Source: an uncultured Bacilli bacterium
GTDB taxonomy: Bacteria; Bacillota_I; Bacilli_A; RF39; UBA660
NCBI GenBank assembly: GCA_934086145.1
Contig: CAKOHV010000018.1
Location: 1 to 40,171, forward strand
Direction of reading: 5' to 3'
DNA length: 40,171 bases
The notes beneath the pieces were generated by a model. The model was not told the origin of the DNA and made no database searches. It saw only the letters and a program-made list of their open reading frames with translations. Positions 1 to 6,920 of this stretch are shown piece by piece. The position numbers and the translations under genes are program-made. Position 1 is the stretch's first letter; each line of letters opens with the position of its first letter.

Positions 1-2
1 CT

Positions 3-407
3 AATGTTGAATATTTAACTAGATTAATAGATAAGCATGGTTATGATATTTTAAGAAAAAATAGAAACAGAAAATTTGCATCTTATGAAAAGGAGCAAAT
101 TATTAATCGTGTATTATTAAATAACGAATCCCTTCTATCTGTTGCAATTGATGAAGGATTATCTAGTCCAGGAATGTTAGCAAATTGGATTAAAAAATAT
201 AAAGAAAACGGTTATAATATAGTTGAACGAAAGCGAGGACGGTCAACTATGACAAAGGTAACAAAGATAAAAGAAAACGAAACTGATAAAGAAAAAATAA
301 AAAGATTAGAAGAAGAAAATTTATATTTAAAAGCGGAACTTGAATACTCAAAAAAATTGAGAGCCGTTGTTCAAGCAAGGAAGAATCGACAACAAAAGAA
401 AAAGTAA
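3..407 (+). CDS. IS3-family transposase OrfA, 5' partial
   Basis: The frame is open from the first full codon of the window to the TAA at 405-407, so the N-terminus is missing. The visible protein holds the second half of a helix-turn-helix region: a GYDILRK stretch, then ..LSSPGMLANWIKKY.. (recognition-helix type), a basic RKRGR stretch and a C-terminal leucine-zipper-like coiled coil (IKRLEEENLYLKAELEY). OrfA of IS3 elements binds the terminal repeats and, through -1 frameshifting, supplies the N-terminus of the OrfAB transposase. The ATG at 174 is internal and is not the gene start. Confidence 0.88.
   Translation, partial: NVEYLTRLIDKHGYDILRKNRNRKFASYEKEQIINRVLLNNESLLSVAIDEGLSSPGMLANWIKKYKENGYNIVERKRGRSTMTKVTKIKENETDKEKIKRLEEENLYLKAELEYSKKLRAVVQARKNRQQKKK
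396..404 (+). promoter_or_regulatory. candidate -1 ribosomal frameshift site between orfA and orfB
   Basis: In the orfA frame the last codons read AAG AAA AAG before TAA. Slipping back one base on this A-rich run joins orfA to the orfB frame, which is open from 389 and encodes a conserved-looking pre-ATG segment (VVNELRLKYPL). This is the usual way IS3-family elements make the OrfAB fusion. The exact slip codon is inferred, because the heptamer begins with G rather than the classic A AAA AAG. Confidence 0.6.
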
Positions 408-442
408 GTGTTGTTAATGAACTTCGGCTAAAATATCCATTA

Positions 443-1255
443 ATGATTCTTCTAAAAGTGTTTGGTTTAGCCAAATCAGTATATTACTATACTTTATCTA
501 AAAAAGATAAAGACTTTAAAAATAAAGAAATAATAGATAAAATAAAAGAAATCTTTATTAATAATAAAGAAAGATATGGTTATCGCAGAATTACGTTAGA
601 ATTAAGAAATCAAGGTTATAATGTAAATCACAAGAAAGTTTATAGAATAATGGTAAAATTAGGATTAAAGCCATTAAAAAGAAATAAAAGAAAGTATTCA
701 TCTTATAAAGGAACTATAGGTAAAATTGCTAATAATTTAATCGAAAGAAATTTTCGTGCGGATAATCCAAACGAAAAATGGTATACAGATGTTACAGAAT
801 TTAATCTTCGTGGAGAGAAATGTTATTTATCTCCAATTCTAGATGGATATAATGGAGAAGTAATATCTTATAATACTTCTAAATCGCCTAATTTAGAACA
901 AATAAATGATATGTTAAATAAAGCTTTCAATAAAAATAATAAACTTGACGGATTAATATTTCATTCAGATCAAGGATGGCAATATCAACACGAATCCTAT
1001 CAACAAAGATTAAAAAATAAAGGGATAAAACAAAGCATGTCTAGAAAAGGTAATAGCATGGATAATGGTATGATGGAAAACTTTTTTGGACTACTTAAAA
1101 CTGAAATGTTCTACGGCCAAGAAGATAAATATAAAACACTAGATGAATTAATTACAGCTATAGATGACTATATTAATTATTATAATTATGATAGAATTAA
1201 AGTGAAATTAAAAGGACTGTCTCCTGTAAATTACAGGCTACAATCCTCTAATTAG
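443..1255 (+). CDS. IS3-family transposase OrfB (DDE integrase domain)
   Basis: The 270-residue protein (from the internal ATG) has an HTH_21-type N-terminal region (KSVYYYT.., ..ERYGYRRITLEL..NHKKVYRIM) and an rve-type integrase core. The catalytic triad is visible: D in WYTDVTEF, D in FHSDQGWQYQ and E in MENFFGLLKTE, followed by the usual YINYYNYDRIK ending. The frame is open upstream to 389, so the working product is probably the OrfAB frameshift fusion rather than protein starting at this ATG. It cuts and joins the element ends during copy-out/paste-in transposition. No inactivating change is seen. Confidence 0.92.
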   Translation: MILLKVFGLAKSVYYYTLSKKDKDFKNKEIIDKIKEIFINNKERYGYRRITLELRNQGYNVNHKKVYRIMVKLGLKPLKRNKRKYSSYKGTIGKIANNLIERNFRADNPNEKWYTDVTEFNLRGEKCYLSPILDGYNGEVISYNTSKSPNLEQINDMLNKAFNKNNKLDGLIFHSDQGWQYQHESYQQRLKNKGIKQSMSRKGNSMDNGMMENFFGLLKTEMFYGQEDKYKTLDELITAIDDYINYYNYDRIKVKLKGLSPVNYRLQSSN

Positions 1256-1270
1256 AAACTATTTATAAAC

Positions 1271-1290
1271 TGTCCAACTTTTGGGGTTCA
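1271..1290 (+). repeat. right terminal inverted repeat of the IS3-family element
   Basis: This 20-base end lies 15 bases after the orfB stop and reads, on the opposite strand, TGAACCCC followed by AAAAGTTGGACA. That is the common terminus of IS150-type elements. Its left partner is outside the window. Confidence 0.8.
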
Positions 1291-1311
1291 TATCAATGTC
1301 TTACATTTTTT

Positions 1312-2028
1312 TTATTTTCCAGTCATTATAAAGATTCCCATTAACGTTACTATTCCTCCGATAATAAAACAAATTCCTAACGTAGGTAAAGCCCAATTTA
1401 ATAACAAACCATTTTCAATAATAATATTAGGTTTTTTAACTAAAATTTTAATTTTCTTTTCTTTGCCACTCAATTCTTTATCATCCATTACATCTTGACT
1501 TTGATAAGTATAAATTTTACCTTGCCACTCATATTCATAAATTGCCAATCTAACGATTGAACCATCTTCTCGCTTAGCTTTTTTAAAATTTACGACTTTT
1601 CCATCAACTTTAACTTTTTTCCCATATCCTAATTTTTCACCCCATATTAATTTAGGTCCAAAAATAAACCCAATTCCTAAAAAAAACAATACCAAAGCCA
1701 AAGTTAAATCCATAATAAAATCTTTTGTAAAGGTTATCCGGTCAATTCCAGGCGTTAACACCAAAATAGTTCCTGCTATTAAAAGAAAACCGACCAAACT
1801 TAAGAACCACCCCAAAATATTTTTGGCATAGACTAAAAGTAAGCCAAAAATCAAAAAATATTGGCCAAAAATAATAATACAATATATTGGTTTAATCTGG
1901 TAAACAACAAAACAGGCCACCAAACTGCTAATCATCCACGTAATTCCTAATAAAATTAACAAAATTTGTTTAATTGAGTACTTTTTCTTCTCCTTTTTGA
2001 CAATAAAATCCTTTCTTCGTATTTTCAT
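1312..2028 (-). CDS. DUF3592-like multi-pass membrane protein
   Basis: A membrane protein of about 238 residues and unknown function. After a basic N-terminus (KIRRKDFIVKKEKKK) it has about four hydrophobic segments, then a soluble segment with the DUF3592-like pattern (VDGKVVNFKKAKR.., YEYEWQGKIYTYQS.., KIKILVKKPN), and a final membrane span near the C-terminus. The frame is open further upstream, but the start is placed at the ATG at 2028 (or 2031), because AAGGATGG lies just before it; the longer version lacks a ribosome binding site. Its 3' end faces the insertion sequence. A second DUF3592-like gene lies at 21317. Confidence 0.72.
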   Translation of the reverse strand: MKIRRKDFIVKKEKKKYSIKQILLILLGITWMISSLVACFVVYQIKPIYCIIIFGQYFLIFGLLLVYAKNILGWFLSLVGFLLIAGTILVLTPGIDRITFTKDFIMDLTLALVLFFLGIGFIFGPKLIWGEKLGYGKKVKVDGKVVNFKKAKREDGSIVRLAIYEYEWQGKIYTYQSQDVMDDKELSGKEKKIKILVKKPNIIIENGLLLNWALPTLGICFIIGGIVTLMGIFIMTGK

Positions 2029-2155
2029 CATACCATCCTTATCTTCAATATATAGCTTAAAATAAATAAAAAAATAAATCAATATTATCATTTGAAGTTT
2101 TTTAGTATAAATTTATTTAAAATAACAATACTAAAAATGAGAAAGGTTGGATGAA

Positions 2156-2353
2156 ATGAAACAAGTTCCTAATATGCTTTCGACTAAGGATCTCTCATAC
2201 TTAGAAGATATGTTTAACTGGCATTTTGTTATATGCAAGAAAGCCCATGCTTACATGAGTGTTATCGAAGATGCTACCATTAGTTCATTTATGAAAGATG
2301 TTTACAAAAAGCATAAAAAAATCTGTGAAAAAATCTTAAAAATTTTAGATTAG
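2156..2353 (+). CDS. small helical CotF-like protein
   Basis: About 65 residues, starting MKQVPNMLSTKDLSYLEDM. The pattern (STKDLSYLEDMFNWHFVICKKA..) resembles the small helical proteins found next to CotF-type spore coat genes in Firmicutes. The start is set at the ATG at 2156, nine bases after GAAAGG; a TTG at 2147 is in frame but overlaps the binding site. The next gene follows after 10 bases with its own GGAGG, so the two are co-transcribed. The function is inferred from family resemblance only. Confidence 0.65.
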   Translation: MKQVPNMLSTKDLSYLEDMFNWHFVICKKAHAYMSVIEDATISSFMKDVYKKHKKICEKILKILD

Positions 2354-2363
2354 GAGGCATAAA

Positions 2364-2678
2364 ATGGCTAATAAAGTATGTTGTGAAGAAACCAGTGTAA
2401 CCCAAACTATTGACATGAATGACCGTGATTATCTTGATGATATCTTATGTACAGAAAAAGAAATAACTAAAAATATGTGCTTAGCTTTAACAGAAGCAAG
2501 CAATACTAAATTACATGAAGATTTATATGATATCTTTACTACTGTCAAAGAATTACAAGAAGAAGCCTTTGAAATAGCTTGGAATAATGGCTGGTATAAA
2601 CTAGAAGAGGCTGATAAAAGCAAAATAAACCAAGCCCATAAAGCACTGCAAAAAAAAATTGATGAATTATCTAACTAA
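2364..2678 (+). CDS. CotF-family (spore coat F-like) protein
   Basis: A 104-residue helical protein with the Coat_F pattern: MNDRDYLDDILCTEKEITKN, then LTEASNTKLHEDLYDIF, then EIAWNNGWYKLEEADKSKI, matching the family's 'ND.L..EK.....Y..A..E..' and 'GWY..E.A' regions. Family members form part of the spore coat in Bacillus and have ferritin-like four-helix bundles. Two cysteines sit at the N-terminus (VCCEET). The gene ends the two-gene unit before a hairpin terminator at 2682. No other sporulation gene is visible here, so an actual spore role is uncertain. Confidence 0.75.
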   Translation: MANKVCCEETSVTQTIDMNDRDYLDDILCTEKEITKNMCLALTEASNTKLHEDLYDIFTTVKELQEEAFEIAWNNGWYKLEEADKSKINQAHKALQKKIDELSN

Positions 2679-2681
2679 AAG

Positions 2682-2708
2682 AGCTTAAGACTATAATTAA
2701 GCTTTTTT
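2682..2708 (+). terminator. rho-independent terminator after the CotF-like pair
   Basis: A perfect 7-bp stem AGCTTAA/TTAAGCT with an 8-base loop, followed by a run of T. Confidence 0.75.
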
Positions 2709-2792
2709 AATTGTTAAGTGAATGTCTACCACATTTTTAAAATAACTCCTTAAATTCTTTCTTCATGATAAACTAAAATAGAGGAAAAATAT

Positions 2793-3293
2793 ATGAAACA
2801 ACCCAAAAAAGAAATTTTATTTTATGTCATTCCCTTTCTTATTCTTGTTTTTATTTTAGCCCTAATTTATTTTTTTCATCTCCGCATATACAAAATAGTC
2901 GGGAATAGTATGAATCCCACCTTGGTCGAAAATGCTTATGTTTTATCATATCAAACATCTTATCAACGCCAGGATATAATAGCCTTTAAACACAAGCAAG
3001 CCATTATGATAAAACGAATCATAGCCATTCCCCAAGATAAAGTCGATATAAAGGAAGATGGAACGGTCTATGTCAATGACATAAAATTAACAGAACCTTA
3101 CCTTAATAATAAAAGCCTTGGCGAAGTTGACATTCCTTTTCCTTACATCGTTCCCGAAAATTCATACTTTGTCCTTGGCGATAATCGTTCATCTTCCTTA
3201 GATAGCCGTCATACGCCGATTGGAACTATCAAAGAACAAGATATAATCGGGAAGGTTGGTCTTTCTTTAATTCCTTTTAAATCATTAAATTAA
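2793..3293 (+). CDS. lepB: signal peptidase I (SipS/LepB type)
   Basis: A 166-residue single-pass membrane serine protease that removes signal peptides from exported proteins on the outer face of the membrane. One N-terminal membrane helix (about residues 8-29) is followed by the catalytic serine in GNSMNPT (S39), the general-base lysine in IMIKRIIAIP (K74) and the conserved VLGDNR..SLDSR box near residues 129-143. The short length without extra insertions is the Gram-positive SipS/SipT form. A GAGG site precedes the ATG. It stands alone after a terminator. The signal-peptide-bearing proteins at 18624 and 33282 are plausible substrates. Confidence 0.95.
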   Translation: MKQPKKEILFYVIPFLILVFILALIYFFHLRIYKIVGNSMNPTLVENAYVLSYQTSYQRQDIIAFKHKQAIMIKRIIAIPQDKVDIKEDGTVYVNDIKLTEPYLNNKSLGEVDIPFPYIVPENSYFVLGDNRSSSLDSRHTPIGTIKEQDIIGKVGLSLIPFKSLN

Positions 3294-3321
3294 TTAAGGT
3301 ATAAATAAATTAGGATATTTA

Positions 3322-3330
3322 TGATATAAT
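3322..3330 (+). promoter_or_regulatory. extended -10 promoter (TGATATAAT)
   Basis: A perfect TATAAT at 3325-3330 with the TGn extension one base upstream. The -35 region is poor. It precedes the gene starting at 3354. Confidence 0.55.
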
Positions 3331-3353
3331 AATAAAGATAGTAGGTGTATTTT

Positions 3354-4733
3354 ATGTATGATAAGAAAAAAATAGTTATTGAATATATAAAAAAAAGATT
3401 AGCAGATCTTAAAGAACTTAATAAAAAATATTCAGCAGAAAAAATTGAAAAATTAGCTGATAATTTAATTAGTACTGATAAGCCTTTAGAAGAGTTGTAT
3501 GCGCTAATTGATAATAAATTTTCTTACCAAGCCCGTAAAATTTCGCACAATAATCATTTAGCATCCTTACGAGAATACTATTTAGCTCAAATAGACGCCT
3601 TAAAAAAAGGGAATAACTGTTATCTTTTATCATATGATCAAGGCGCTAAAATCCTAGAACAAGCTTACTTAGAAGATCAAACAGTTCTAAACCCTAACTT
3701 AACTATTGTTACTATCAATAATAAAAAAGTAGGTTATAAAAAGGGCAACTCCTTACAAAGTGATTATGAATTAATAATGAGTGACATAGCTTATCTTTTA
3801 GGAATTAAATATGCTAAAACATATCGCATTTTCTCTAAAGATATGGAACCTATCGGTATTTTAAACGAAGCTTTAGCTTCTAAGAAAGAAACTTTCTTAA
3901 ACTTTGAAGAAACTTTACAATTTATTAAAGAAGAATCAAATAAATTTACTTTAAAAAATGAACTAATAACTTATCATGATAAATTAATCAAAAAAGGCTT
4001 ACAACGAGCTAAAACTAAAAAAGATTATCAAGATAATATCGAGTATGTTCTTAAACTATTTGCTGCCTTACCTGACATTACTAAAACTAACGTTGCTGAG
4101 CTACAAAAACAATATTTAAACTTAAAAATCTTTGAAATATTTACCAATAGCCTTAATAATAAGCTAACTCATTATGGTATTATTATCAAAAAGAATGATA
4201 AAACATATACTTATACTTTAGCTCCAACTTTTAATAAAAGTATTACTAAATTACCTGATTTAAAGGATGATGAAACACTATGTAACTTCTTTATTGTTTC
4301 CAAAAAAGAATTACTCCATACTTTAATAACTAAATATTATCAAGAAGTAAAAGAATTATGTACTTTAATTAGCGAAAATAGACCAACTCTATTAGCTTTA
4401 ATTGAACAATTGACAAAAGAACATCTTGAATTTGAAGAATATAAAAAATATGTTAGTATTCTTACTCGTAACTATAAAATGTTAGAAGAGGAACTTTCAT
4501 TTAAAAAGAGTGTTTCACCAGATAGTGAAGAAGACAATCGTCAATATATTATAAATAATAATAACTATAATTATCGTATTTCCCCATACTTAGATAGCTA
4601 TGACTACAAGGCTTTTGATAATACGGATGATAAGGGGAGTATTGCTTTAACGGTTGCTGTTGTAGTAGTTATGATAATCACCTTACTTATTATAGCAGTT
4701 GCTATCTATGCGATAAGTAATGTTGAAATATAA
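3354..4733 (+). CDS. unrecognised large protein with C-terminal membrane anchor
   Basis: A 459-residue protein that I do not recognise. The N-terminal 430 residues are charged, Lys/Glu/Leu-rich and predicted mostly helical, with no signal peptide. A Tyr/Asn-rich stretch (IINNNNYNYRISPYLDSYDY) leads into a single hydrophobic helix (roughly residues 428-455, IALTVAVVVVMIITLLI..) at the very C-terminus, so it looks tail-anchored with its bulk in the cytoplasm. The start is the ATG at 3354, six bases after AGGTG; the upstream GTG at 3345 lies inside that site. It lies directly before the T-box operon, whose promoter begins two bases after its stop. Confidence 0.75.
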   Translation: MYDKKKIVIEYIKKRLADLKELNKKYSAEKIEKLADNLISTDKPLEELYALIDNKFSYQARKISHNNHLASLREYYLAQIDALKKGNNCYLLSYDQGAKILEQAYLEDQTVLNPNLTIVTINNKKVGYKKGNSLQSDYELIMSDIAYLLGIKYAKTYRIFSKDMEPIGILNEALASKKETFLNFEETLQFIKEESNKFTLKNELITYHDKLIKKGLQRAKTKKDYQDNIEYVLKLFAALPDITKTNVAELQKQYLNLKIFEIFTNSLNNKLTHYGIIIKKNDKTYTYTLAPTFNKSITKLPDLKDDETLCNFFIVSKKELLHTLITKYYQEVKELCTLISENRPTLLALIEQLTKEHLEFEEYKKYVSILTRNYKMLEEELSFKKSVSPDSEEDNRQYIINNNNYNYRISPYLDSYDYKAFDNTDDKGSIALTVAVVVVMIITLLIIAVAIYAISNVEI

Positions 4734-4734
4734 A

Positions 4735-4763
4735 TTGACATTACGAAAAAAAAAGCTTAGAAT
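4735..4763 (+). promoter_or_regulatory. promoter of the proS-serS T-box operon
   Basis: TTGACA (4735-4740), a 17-base spacer, then TAGAAT (4758-4763). This near-consensus housekeeping promoter immediately precedes the T-box leader. Confidence 0.75.
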
Positions 4764-4966
4764 AAAGAAAGAAATCGATTAAGGAAGACTAGTAATTTAA
4801 AAATCTAGCTTAGAGAAGTTACGTTTGGTGCAAGTAACTCTAGTATTTTAAACGAATCTCCTTCCTAGAGCAGCTAATCCCTGCCGGGTAAAACCGTTAT
4901 CTCAATAAAGTAAAATAAAGGATGGTACCGTGCCCAAAGCACTCCTTATGTATCATCCTTTTTATG
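4764..4966 (+). promoter_or_regulatory. T-box leader riboswitch, probably Ser-specific
   Basis: A tRNA-sensing leader upstream of synthetase genes. Stem I can form from AGGAAG (4782-4787) and CTTCCT (4861-4866). Its internal loop carries AGTA on the left and CGAATCTC on the right, where GAA is followed by UCU (4857-4859, serine codon). The T-box sequence GGATGGTACCGTG starts at 4920. A terminator hairpin forms from AAAGGATGGTAC (4917-4928) and GTATCATCCTTT (4950-4961) followed by T. Uncharged tRNA should favour the antiterminator and switch on the operon. The acceptor-pairing bulge is UGGU, which fits a discriminator A better than the G73 usual for tRNA-Ser, so a Pro assignment (CCU at 4860) is not excluded. 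Confidence 0.88.
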
Positions 4967-4976
4967 TGGAGGAAAG

Positions 4977-5492
4977 ATGAAAAACTATTTAAGTTCTGAA
5001 GAAATAAAGACTATAAAAGAAATATCTAATGAGTATGATAAAGCTTATAAACTAGTATCTATCTTATTTGCTGAAACATATGATAAAGCTGGTGAACCAT
5101 ATCTAAACCATTTACTTCGTGTAAGTCAAAAGCTAAAGAATCCAGCGACGCAAGTGGCGGGTTTACTTCATGATATTCTCGAAGATATTAAAGGATTTAC
5201 CTTAAATGATTTAGAAGTCCTAGGATTCTCGCAAACGATTATTGATATTGTCTTCATCGTTACCAGGCCAGATGATAGTAATTTAACTTACGATGAATAC
5301 ATCACCAAAATTTTATCATCATCGAATCTTGAAGCGATAAAACTGAAATATTCGGACATGACAGATAATCTTGAACCTAATAGATTGGCGAAACTAACAT
5401 TAGCTGAACAAGAACGTCTTCAAAAAAAATACACTCCAGAATTAATTAGAATAAAAAATTATCTCCAAGAAAGGAATTGTTTATATGAGTAA
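4977..5492 (+). CDS. SpoT/MESH1-like HD-domain phosphohydrolase
   Basis: A 171-residue protein made only of a RelA/SpoT-type HD domain. The metal-binding set is visible: H45 (PYLNHLLRV), H65-D66 (AGLLHDILED) and D127 in KYSDMTDNLEPNR, the spacing seen in (p)ppGpp pyrophosphohydrolases. There is no synthetase or TGS domain, so it resembles small alarmone hydrolases that remove the 3' pyrophosphate from (p)ppGpp. Other nucleotide substrates are possible. It is the first gene after the T-box, with GGAGG before the ATG, and its last codons overlap proS by 8 bases, which implies translational coupling. Its expression should therefore rise when the sensed tRNA is uncharged. Confidence 0.82.
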   Translation: MKNYLSSEEIKTIKEISNEYDKAYKLVSILFAETYDKAGEPYLNHLLRVSQKLKNPATQVAGLLHDILEDIKGFTLNDLEVLGFSQTIIDIVFIVTRPDDSNLTYDEYITKILSSSNLEAIKLKYSDMTDNLEPNRLAKLTLAEQERLQKKYTPELIRIKNYLQERNCLYE

Positions 5493-6906
5493 TGAAAAGA
5501 TAACTAAAAGAGACGAAGATTTTGCTAAATGGTATACTGACGTTGTAAGAGTTGCCGATTTAGTTGATTATTCATCGGTTAAAGGTAGTATGATTATTAG
5601 ACCATATGGTTATGCTATATGGGAAAATATGGTTAATGTCTTAGATAAAAAATTTAAAAAACTTGGTCATCAAAATGTTCAAATGCCAATGTTTATTCCT
5701 GAATCCCTTCTTCAAGTTGAAAAAGACCATGTTGAAGGCTTTGCCCCAGAGGTAGCTTGGGTTACTCAAGGTGGTAATGAAAAATTAGAAGAAAAAATGT
5801 GTGTTAGACCGACAAGTGAAACTTTGTTCTGCGAACATTTTAAAAAGATTATTAAATCTTATCGTGATTTGCCACTCCTTTATAATCAATGGTGTACTAT
5901 TGTCAGGTGGGAAAAGACAACCCGTCCATTCTTAAGAAGTCGTGAAATACTATGGCAAGAAGGACATACCATGCATGCAACAGCTGAAGAAGCACGCGCT
6001 GAAACAATGCGTATGTTAAAAGTATATGAAGATTTTCAACGTAATTATTTAGCTTTACCAGTCATTGTTGGTAAAAAAACCGATAAGGAAAAATTTGCCG
6101 GGGCCGAGGAAACTTATACGATTGAAGCAATGATGTATGATGGAGTAGCTTTACAAAATGGAACCAGTCATTATTTTGGTCAAAACTTTGCTAAAGCTTT
6201 TAATATAAAATACCTAAGTCAAGACAATCAACTAATAACTCCATATCAAACATCTTGGGGTAGTACAACTAGAATGATTGGTGGCTTAATTATGACTCAT
6301 AGTGACGATAGTGGCCTTGTGTTACCACCTAAAATTGCTCCTATTAAGATTGCTATAATTCCTATAAAAGACACTCCAATAGTTCAAGAAGCAATCAATA
6401 ATTTGACAGAAGCTTTAACAAATGAAGAAATAACTTACACTGTCGATAATTCAGATAAATCACCTGGTTTCAAATTTGCTAATGCGGAAGTTAAAGGCTA
6501 CCCAATAAGAGTTGAAATAGGACCAAGAGATTTGGAACAAAACCATGTAACTCTAGTTAGAAGAGATACCCTAGAAAAAATTAATGTTGATAAAAATGAT
6601 GTTTTACCAACTATCAAAGAGTTATTAGTAGATATTCAAAATAATCTATATAATCGTGCCTTAAAACGTCGTGATAGCATGATTTATAATTTGAATACTT
6701 ATGAAGAATTAAAAGAAATGTCCGAAAAACATGGCGGTTTTGGCTTTGTAAACTGGTGTGGTAATGTAGCTTGTGAAAATAAAATCAAAGATGATTTAGG
6801 CTTAAAATCACGTTGCATCCCTTTAGAAAATCATGAACCAGATGGCAATTGCATTTGCTGTGGTAAAAAGGCTATTACCAAAATATATTTTGGCAAACAA
6901 TATTAG
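5485..6906 (+). CDS. proS: prolyl-tRNA synthetase, archaeal/eukaryal type (ProS type 3)
   Basis: A 473-residue class II synthetase that charges tRNA-Pro. Class II motifs are clear: motif 2 around RWEKTTRPFLRSREILWQEG (about 140-160) and motif 3 in GSTTRMIGGLIMTHSDD (about 258-274). An anticodon-binding domain follows (IAIIPIK.., VEIGPRDLEQNHVTLVRRD). The C-terminus is the cysteine-containing extension of the archaeal/eukaryal-like form (WCGNVACENK.., CICCGKKA) and ends in a tyrosine (GKQY). The bacterial editing insertion (INS) between motifs 2 and 3 is absent. This form also occurs in mycoplasmas and some clostridia. It overlaps the HD gene and is followed 14 bases later by serS. Confidence 0.96.
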   Translation: MSNEKITKRDEDFAKWYTDVVRVADLVDYSSVKGSMIIRPYGYAIWENMVNVLDKKFKKLGHQNVQMPMFIPESLLQVEKDHVEGFAPEVAWVTQGGNEKLEEKMCVRPTSETLFCEHFKKIIKSYRDLPLLYNQWCTIVRWEKTTRPFLRSREILWQEGHTMHATAEEARAETMRMLKVYEDFQRNYLALPVIVGKKTDKEKFAGAEETYTIEAMMYDGVALQNGTSHYFGQNFAKAFNIKYLSQDNQLITPYQTSWGSTTRMIGGLIMTHSDDSGLVLPPKIAPIKIAIIPIKDTPIVQEAINNLTEALTNEEITYTVDNSDKSPGFKFANAEVKGYPIRVEIGPRDLEQNHVTLVRRDTLEKINVDKNDVLPTIKELLVDIQNNLYNRALKRRDSMIYNLNTYEELKEMSEKHGGFGFVNWCGNVACENKIKDDLGLKSRCIPLENHEPDGNCICCGKKAITKIYFGKQY

Positions 6907-6920
6907 AAAGAGGTCATAAT

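Larger units (their letters stand above)
1..1290 (+). mobile_element. IS3-family (IS150-like) insertion sequence, left end outside window
   Basis: Two consecutive frames encode an HTH-containing OrfA and a DDE transposase OrfB. OrfB lies in the -1 frame relative to OrfA, the standard IS3 layout. The element ends at a 20-base terminal sequence (1271-1290) starting TGTCCAAC and ending GGGGTTCA, a typical IS3-family right end closing in CA. The left inverted repeat and the start of orfA lie before base 1, so the total length and target duplication cannot be read. Both frames are intact within the window, so the copy may be active. Confidence 0.9.

Noticed and set aside
2029..2091. Longer N-terminus for the minus-strand DUF3592 gene
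   Set aside because: The upstream ATG at 2091 has no binding site, while AAGGATGG directly precedes the ATG pair at 2031/2028.
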